From positions 372,001 through 436,000 of the forward strand of contig NZ_CP036273.1 in NCBI RefSeq assembly GCF_007747215.1: DNA of 64,000 nucleotides, given 5' to 3'. The notes under the pieces were generated by a model. That model searched no databases. It was not told where the DNA came from and saw nothing but the letters and a program-made list of their open reading frames with translations. Made by a program: the position numbers and the translations under genes. The stretch is from Urbifossiella limnaea (GTDB lineage Bacteria; Planctomycetota; Planctomycetia; Gemmatales; Gemmataceae). Shown here piece by piece: positions 59,495-64,000 of this stretch (within the stretch, counting starts at the first letter, position 1; the number at the start of each line of letters is the position of its first letter).

Positions 59495-59579
59495 CTCACG
59501 CAGAGGCGCAGAGAAGACCGGCGAGATTCAAACCGAACTCTGTTCTTGTTTTCTCTGCGTCTCTGCGCCTCTGCGTGAG
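59495..59579. repeat. 20-bp perfect inverted repeat (CTCTGCGCCTCTGCGTGAG type)
   Basis: Arms are at 59495-59514 and 59560-59579; imperfect pairing continues a few bases inward. It sits between the sigma remnant and the SWIM gene. This simple CTCTGCG-built word is of a type that recurs in many environmental bacterial genomes. Confidence 0.85.
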
Positions 59580-59662
59580 CTTTCTTCATTTCCGAACTAC
59601 GCCGTTTGCGTGCGGCCGCACGCGCCGTTATATTCCCACCCACACCCTCCCCGGGCGACACG

Positions 59663-61126
59663 ATGATCACCCTCGACGAAGCCGCCGTCGACTCCCTCGC
59701 CACCAACACCGACGCCGCCAAGAACGGCAAGGCGCTCGTCGCCAAGAAGAAGTTCAACAAGCTCCACACGGCCGACGACGACCTGCTCTTCGGCGAGTGC
59801 CAGGGGAGCGGCAAAGACCCGTACCAGTGCTCGGTCGACTTCGTGCGGCCCGAGCAGCCGACGTTCCGCTGCTCGTGCCCAAGCCGGCAGACGCCGTGCA
59901 AGCACTGCCTCGGCCTGCTCTACGCCTACGCCCAGAAGAAGCCGTTCACGACGGCGGTGGTCCCCGCCGACCTGCAAGCCAAGCGCGAGAAGCTGACCGC
60001 CCGCAAGGAGAAGCAGGCCGAGGTGGCCGCGACCCCGGCGAAGCCGAAGAAGGTGGACACGGCCGCGCTCGCCAAGAAGGTGAAGGCCCAGCTCGACGGC
60101 ATCGGCGTGCTGGAGAAGCTGGTCCACGACGCGGTCCGCCTCGGCGTCGGCAACATGACCGCGAAACTCGCCAAGCAGATGGAGGAGCAGGCGAAGAAGC
60201 TCGGCGACGCGTACCTGCCCGGCGCCCGGATGGCGCTCCACGGCTACACGAACCTGTTCGCCGACGACGGGGGCAAGTTCTCGTCCAAGAAGCCGAGCGC
60301 CGCGGCGACCGAGCGGACGCACACCGAGGCACTCGACCAGCTGGCCCGGCTCCACGCCGTCATCAAGCAGGGGCGGGCGTACCTGACGAAGCGCCTCGAC
60401 GACCCCGACCTCGCGGTGCCGACCGACAGCGCCATCGCCGCCTGGCTCGGCCACGCCTGGCAGCTCGCCGAGCTGAAGGCCCGCGGCCTCGTCGAGGCGG
60501 ACGCCGAACTGGTGCAACTGGCGTTTAACTCGCACGACGACCCGGCGCGGCAGGAGCTGGTCGATACCGGCGTGTGGATGACGCTCGGCAACGGGGCCGT
60601 CCGCGTGACGAACACGCTGCGGCCGTACAAGGCGCTGAAGTTCATCAAGGCCGAGGACAGCGTGTACGGCGTCGTGCGGGTGAAGGAACTGTGCGTGTAC
60701 CCCGGCAGCGTGAACCCGCGCGTCCGCTGGGACGCCGCGACGACGCGGCCGCTGGAGGCCGCCGACCTGCTGAAGGTCCGCGGCCACGGCCGCTCCGACT
60801 TCGCCGCGGCGGTGAAGGACGTGAAGACGGCGCTGAAGGCGCCGCTGGCCGACCGCACGCCGATCCTGGCGCTGAACTACAAGACGCTCGGCAAGGTGGG
60901 CGGCGAGTACGTGATCGAGGACGCCGCGGGGAACCGGCTGGTGCTGACCGACGTGGGCATGTCGGAGGAGCCGCCGAGCCTGGGGATGCTGCCGCTGCTG
61001 CCGCGGGCGGTGTTCGCCGGGCAGACGATGATCGCCCGCTTCCGGCACGACCTGGACACGCGGCAGTTGCGCGTGAAGCCGCTGAGCCTGGTGACGGAGC
61101 ACGAGGTAATTCGGCTGACGCTGTAA
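59663..61126 (+). CDS. SWIM zinc-finger protein
   Basis: The 487-residue protein has an N-terminal SWIM zinc finger, CQGSGKDPYQCSVDFV through FRCSCPSRQTPCKHCLGLL (CxC...CxH). Charged helices and a C-terminal region of strands follow (RVTNTLRPYKALKFIKAEDSVYGVVRVKELCVYPG, LTDVGMSEEPPSLGMLPLLPR). The start is ATG at 59663. Together with the next two genes (HEAT-like, MoxR AAA+) it matches the SWIM-MoxR-VWA operons known across bacteria (for example E. coli yehLMPQ), whose role is still undefined. Confidence 0.88.
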   Translation: MITLDEAAVDSLATNTDAAKNGKALVAKKKFNKLHTADDDLLFGECQGSGKDPYQCSVDFVRPEQPTFRCSCPSRQTPCKHCLGLLYAYAQKKPFTTAVVPADLQAKREKLTARKEKQAEVAATPAKPKKVDTAALAKKVKAQLDGIGVLEKLVHDAVRLGVGNMTAKLAKQMEEQAKKLGDAYLPGARMALHGYTNLFADDGGKFSSKKPSAAATERTHTEALDQLARLHAVIKQGRAYLTKRLDDPDLAVPTDSAIAAWLGHAWQLAELKARGLVEADAELVQLAFNSHDDPARQELVDTGVWMTLGNGAVRVTNTLRPYKALKFIKAEDSVYGVVRVKELCVYPGSVNPRVRWDAATTRPLEAADLLKVRGHGRSDFAAAVKDVKTALKAPLADRTPILALNYKTLGKVGGEYVIEDAAGNRLVLTDVGMSEEPPSLGMLPLLPRAVFAGQTMIARFRHDLDTRQLRVKPLSLVTEHEVIRLTL

Positions 61127-61141
61127 GTGTTGGGTCGGGTC

Positions 61142-61354
61142 GATTTCAGGCCGAAGGCCTGACAGCCCTCAGCCCAGGGCAAGGTGCGCAGCACCGCCGC
61201 CCTGGGTACGGGGTGGGAAGGGTCGTGCAGGCTGAAGGCCTGCGAGCCGGCTCCCAGGCCTTCAGCCTGGACGTTGGTTGGATGTGCGTACCCAGGGCGG
61301 CGGGCCTTCGGCCTTTGCCCTGGGCTGAGGGCTCTCAGCCCTTCGGGCTGAAAT
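61142..61354. repeat. Nested 213-bp inverted repeat
   Basis: The outer arms (61142-61210 with 61286-61354) are imperfectly complementary. Inside, CAGGCTGAAGGCCTG at 61228-61242 pairs perfectly with 61255-61269. Multiple GGCCGAAGGCCT/CAGCCCTTCGGGCTG minor hairpins occur in the arms. It fills the gap between the SWIM and HEAT genes and resembles a composite REP cluster or a non-autonomous MITE-like unit. Confidence 0.85.
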
Positions 61355-61381
61355 CCGAAACCCTGTCCCCCAGTCCCAAAA

Positions 61382-63238
61382 ATGAGCATCGCCGTCCTCT
61401 CCCAGGTGTACGCCGAGGCCCGCCGGCTCGCGGTCGCGGGCAGCGTGGTCGCCAAGGGCGACTTCCGCCTCCGCAAGCTCCTGCCGCCGCTGGAGCAGGC
61501 CGGGGCGCAGGCTCCCGTGTTCGCCAAGGTCGCGGAAGCCGCCCGCGCCGTCGTCGACGGCCCCGAGGCGAACTCCGCCGAGGCGCTGCTCGAACTCGCG
61601 GCGCTCGCCAGCGCCGTCCTCTACACCCAGGGCGAGACCGGCATCGCCGGCCCGCTCGAACCGGTCGAGAGCAGCAGCCTCGGCGGGAGCACGCTGCAAA
61701 TCCCCGCCCGCGAGTTGAAGCCGCTCCTCGAAGCGCTCACGGGCAAGGGCGGCGGCCGCTTCGCCCCCATCAAGGAGGCGGTGGACAAGGGCCACTTCCG
61801 CGACCTGCGCCTGATCCGCCCCGCCCTCGCCGCCATCGACGACGGCTACGCCGACGTGGCCGACCTGATCGCCGACAAGGTGCTACCGCAGTACGGGACC
61901 GCGGTGCTGGAGGAACTGCGGGCGAAGTACGACCCGAAGGGGACGAAGGGGCACCCGCGCCGCCTCAAGCTGATGCACCAGATCGACGCCGCCGGCGCCC
62001 GCGAGCTGGTGAAGGAGGCGCTGGACAAGGGCTCGAAGGAGGTGAAGGTCGCGGCGATCTCGTGCCTCGGGGCCGAGCCCGAGGACCGCGACTACCTCAT
62101 CGACCAGGCCGCGTCCAAGACGCAGGACGTGCGCGGAGCGGCGTACCAGGCGCTCGCCAAGCTCGACCACCCGGCCGCGGTCGCCGTGCTGGCGAAGGCC
62201 GTCCAGGGGAAGGACCTGCACCTCGCCGCCCACGCCATCGTCGACAGCAAGAACCCGAAGCTGGCTGCGGTGCTGGCCGCGGAGATCCGCACGTCGGTGG
62301 ACGCGTTCCTGAAGCTGAAGGACAAGAAGAAGGCGTCCGAGGCCGCCGACCGCATCACCGACCTGCTCAACGCCCTGCCCGACGCCAAGTCCGCCGAGCT
62401 CGACGCACTGCTGCTCGACCTGTTCGCCCGCCGGGCCGAGCTGGCGAAGGTGAAAGGTTCGACCTACTCCGGCACCGACGTGGTGGAGTCGGTCGTCTCG
62501 CAGATGGCCGACGGCTCCGAGGCGGTGCGGCGGGCGCTGGTGGCGGCGCACGCCGAGCTGGAGCCCGACCAACTCCAGCAGGCGTTCGAGGCCGGCCGGC
62601 CGTACCTCACGCCGGCCGAGCTGTACGACAGCTTCGCCCCCTACATCGCGGCCACGGCCGGCCGGGGGAAGAAGCGGGGGAAGGACCCCGAGTGGGAACG
62701 GCGGGAGGCGGTCCTGGACGCGATCGACAGCGACTTCTACCCGTACCAGTGGCTCAACCCCGACGACGATGACGACGACGATTCGGAGCTGGACGAGCCG
62801 GAGCGCGAGCGGCCGGAGCCGCAGCCGTACGACCCGCGGTGGCTCGACCTGGCGGTGGCGGCGAAGCACACCGGGGCGATTCAGGCCCTCGCCCGGCCGG
62901 GTCACGCGGGGGCGCTGGCGTTCGCCAAGAGCGAGTTCGACGCGGCCCTGAAGAAGGCCAAGCACCCGTCCGACGTGCAGAACGAGATGACCACCCTGCT
63001 CCGGGTCGCGCACCCGGACGCGGCCGACGCCTTCTTCGCGGGGCTGGCGCGGCGGCCGAAGAAGGTGCACTTCTACCAGTTCTACTGGTACGCGAACATG
63101 ATCCCGCGGCTGCCGCTGTCGGCGGTGCCGCGGCTGGAGGAGGCGCTGGCCGGCTTCCCGAAGGACGTCGCCGAGCACGTCGGCGAGGACTGGCAGAAGG
63201 CGATCGACAAGCTGAAGGCGAAGGGCGCGGCGCCCTGA
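61382..63238 (+). CDS. HEAT-like repeat protein
   Basis: The 618-residue all-helical protein has HEAT-like units in its middle: AISCLGAEPEDRDYLIDQAASKTQDVRGAAYQALAKLDHPAAVAVLAKAVQGKDLHLAAHAIVDS. It also has an N-terminal helical region, an acidic linker (PDDDDDDDSELDEPERERPEP) and a C-terminal helical part (EFDAALKKAKHPSDVQNEMTTLLRVAHPDAADAFFAGLARRPKK). The start is ATG at 61382. It lies between the SWIM and AAA+ genes and probably scaffolds that complex. Confidence 0.82.
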   Translation: MSIAVLSQVYAEARRLAVAGSVVAKGDFRLRKLLPPLEQAGAQAPVFAKVAEAARAVVDGPEANSAEALLELAALASAVLYTQGETGIAGPLEPVESSSLGGSTLQIPARELKPLLEALTGKGGGRFAPIKEAVDKGHFRDLRLIRPALAAIDDGYADVADLIADKVLPQYGTAVLEELRAKYDPKGTKGHPRRLKLMHQIDAAGARELVKEALDKGSKEVKVAAISCLGAEPEDRDYLIDQAASKTQDVRGAAYQALAKLDHPAAVAVLAKAVQGKDLHLAAHAIVDSKNPKLAAVLAAEIRTSVDAFLKLKDKKKASEAADRITDLLNALPDAKSAELDALLLDLFARRAELAKVKGSTYSGTDVVESVVSQMADGSEAVRRALVAAHAELEPDQLQQAFEAGRPYLTPAELYDSFAPYIAATAGRGKKRGKDPEWERREAVLDAIDSDFYPYQWLNPDDDDDDDSELDEPERERPEPQPYDPRWLDLAVAAKHTGAIQALARPGHAGALAFAKSEFDAALKKAKHPSDVQNEMTTLLRVAHPDAADAFFAGLARRPKKVHFYQFYWYANMIPRLPLSAVPRLEEALAGFPKDVAEHVGEDWQKAIDKLKAKGAAP

Positions 63239-63244
63239 TTCCCT

Positions 63245-63288
63245 CCGCTTGCGGCGTAGCGGCGTCAACGCCGCTACGCCGCAAGCGG
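63245..63288. repeat. REP-like palindrome, copy 3
   Basis: This is a 21-bp perfect inverted repeat (63245-63265 with 63268-63288) with a two-base loop, the same family as 16283-16331. It lies 7 bases after the HEAT gene's stop. Confidence 0.88.
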
Positions 63289-63322
63289 CAAACCCAATAC
63301 ACCTCACCCCCGAGCCCCGGTC

Positions 63323-64000
63323 ATGGCCAAGAAGAAACCCGACGACGCCCCCGCCGCCGCGAACGGCACCGCGTCCACCGTCCTCCGCGCCCCCGCCGAA
63401 GAGATGTTCGCCGCCGAGCTGGAACAGCTCATCAAGACCGACACGCACCCGAAGCCGCCCGGCTGGCGGATGTCGCCGCGGGCCGTCGCCACGTACATCT
63501 GCGGCGGCAAGGCCGGCACCCTCGCCGTCACGCCCAAATACATCGGCCACCGCCGCCTCGTCGAGATCGCCATCTCGACGCTCGTCACCGACCGCGCGCT
63601 GCTGCTGATCGGTGAGCCCGGCACGGCGAAGTCGTGGCTCAGCGAACACCTCGCGGCGGCGATCAACGGCGACAGCACGAAGGTGGTGCAGGGCACCGCC
63701 GGCACCACGGAGGAGCAGATCCGCTACACGTGGAACTACGCCATGCTGATCGCCCGCGGGCCGAGCCCGGAGGCGCTCATCAAGTCGCCGGTGTTCCGCG
63801 CCATGGAATCCGGCACCCTCGCCCGCTTCGAGGAAATCACCCGCTGCGCCGCCGAGGTGCAGGACGCGCTCATCTCGCTCCTGTCCGAGAAGCGGCTCGC
63901 GGTGCCGGAACTGGCGACCGAGATTCCCGCGGCGAAGGGCTTCTCCATCATCGCCACCGCGAACACCCGCGACCGCGGCGTCAACGACATGTCCGCGGCG
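63323..64000 (+). CDS. MoxR-type AAA+ ATPase, truncated by window end
   Basis: The visible 226 residues include LLLIGEPGTAKSWLSEHLAAAI (Walker A, GEPGTAKS), RGPSPEALIKSPVFRAMESGTLARFEEITRCAAEVQDALISLLSEKRLAVPE (Walker B with FEEI) and KGFSIIATANTRDRGVND (sensor 1 Asn). This is the MoxR/AAA_5 order. The start is ATG at 63323. It partners the SWIM and HEAT genes; a VWA protein gene is expected just beyond the window. Confidence 0.9.
   Translation, partial: MAKKKPDDAPAAANGTASTVLRAPAEEMFAAELEQLIKTDTHPKPPGWRMSPRAVATYICGGKAGTLAVTPKYIGHRRLVEIAISTLVTDRALLLIGEPGTAKSWLSEHLAAAINGDSTKVVQGTAGTTEEQIRYTWNYAMLIARGPSPEALIKSPVFRAMESGTLARFEEITRCAAEVQDALISLLSEKRLAVPELATEIPAAKGFSIIATANTRDRGVNDMSAA

Noticed and set aside
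1-64000. CRISPR array
   Set aside because: No regularly spaced direct repeats of 25-40 bases were seen, and there are no cas genes.

Overview
The window is about 70% GC DNA from a planctomycete, most likely family Gemmataceae. The evidence is the set of lineage-typical families: a PSD1/DUF1549/DUF1553 cytochrome protein followed by a DUF1501 protein, a DUF1559 pseudopilin, a TIGR03067 protein, and island paralogues of proteins that are expanded in Gemmata relatives. No rRNA, tRNA or CRISPR array was found.

Left chromosomal arm (1-20.5 kb). This holds a fatty-acid desaturase, an SRPBCC protein, a secreted spherulin-4-like protein, DUF1559 and DUF2306 genes, a YCII protein and the PSD1-DUF1501 pair. 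A small membrane protein and winged-helix regulator pair precedes a B12-type radical SAM gene; a near-identical 17-bp motif sits in the promoter spacer of the first and ahead of the second. A two-polypeptide pyruvate:ferredoxin oxidoreductase, a REP-associated (HUH/Y1) transposase beside REP-like palindromes, a glycosyltransferase pair and a zinc-ribbon membrane protein follow. The arm ends in the 5' part of comM (yifB).

Integrated island (20,501-49,808; about 29.3 kb). comM is cut in two by a large-serine-recombinase element. Joining the flanks at a shared GACCG core restores an in-frame 511-codon-class comM. The attP core lies inside the recombinase gene itself. In the integrated state the recombinase ends after 540 element-encoded residues plus 5 from antisense comM, while its 115-residue C-terminal helix-turn-helix part is stranded at the other end of the island in the same reading frame. 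In the circular form the two parts would read as one protein of about 655 residues. Integration therefore splits target and integrase reciprocally.

Island cargo. From left to right: a structured, apparently non-coding stretch of about 0.7 kb; a tandem DNA-binding-like repeat protein; a SIR2-type NADase-like defence candidate; DUF932 and GP88 phage/plasmid-type genes; small hypotheticals and a MerR/excisionase-type helix-turn-helix; a protein with family-A-polymerase-like motifs; an RdgC-like protein; a possible defence nuclease; a four-gene minus-strand cassette of PUA/EVE-like readers plus GIY-YIG and PD-(D/E)XK nucleases (a candidate modification-dependent restriction system); an HNH endonuclease; an MmeI-like fused restriction-modification enzyme and a partner gene sharing a 45-bp upstream element; and Gemmata-type accessory genes. 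Several island genes are broken.

Right chromosomal arm (49.8-64 kb). This carries the comM 3' part, an iron-permease-like protein, an ICMT-like methyltransferase, two tandem acyltransferase-3 paralogues, a phytanoyl-CoA-dioxygenase-like protein, a GT2 glycosyltransferase, FkbM and class-I methyltransferases (a probable surface-glycan or small-molecule decoration cluster), an ECF sigma-factor remnant, and a SWIM / HEAT-like / MoxR-AAA operon that runs off the window. At least six kinds of long inverted repeat fill the gaps between chromosomal genes; I saw none of them inside the island.
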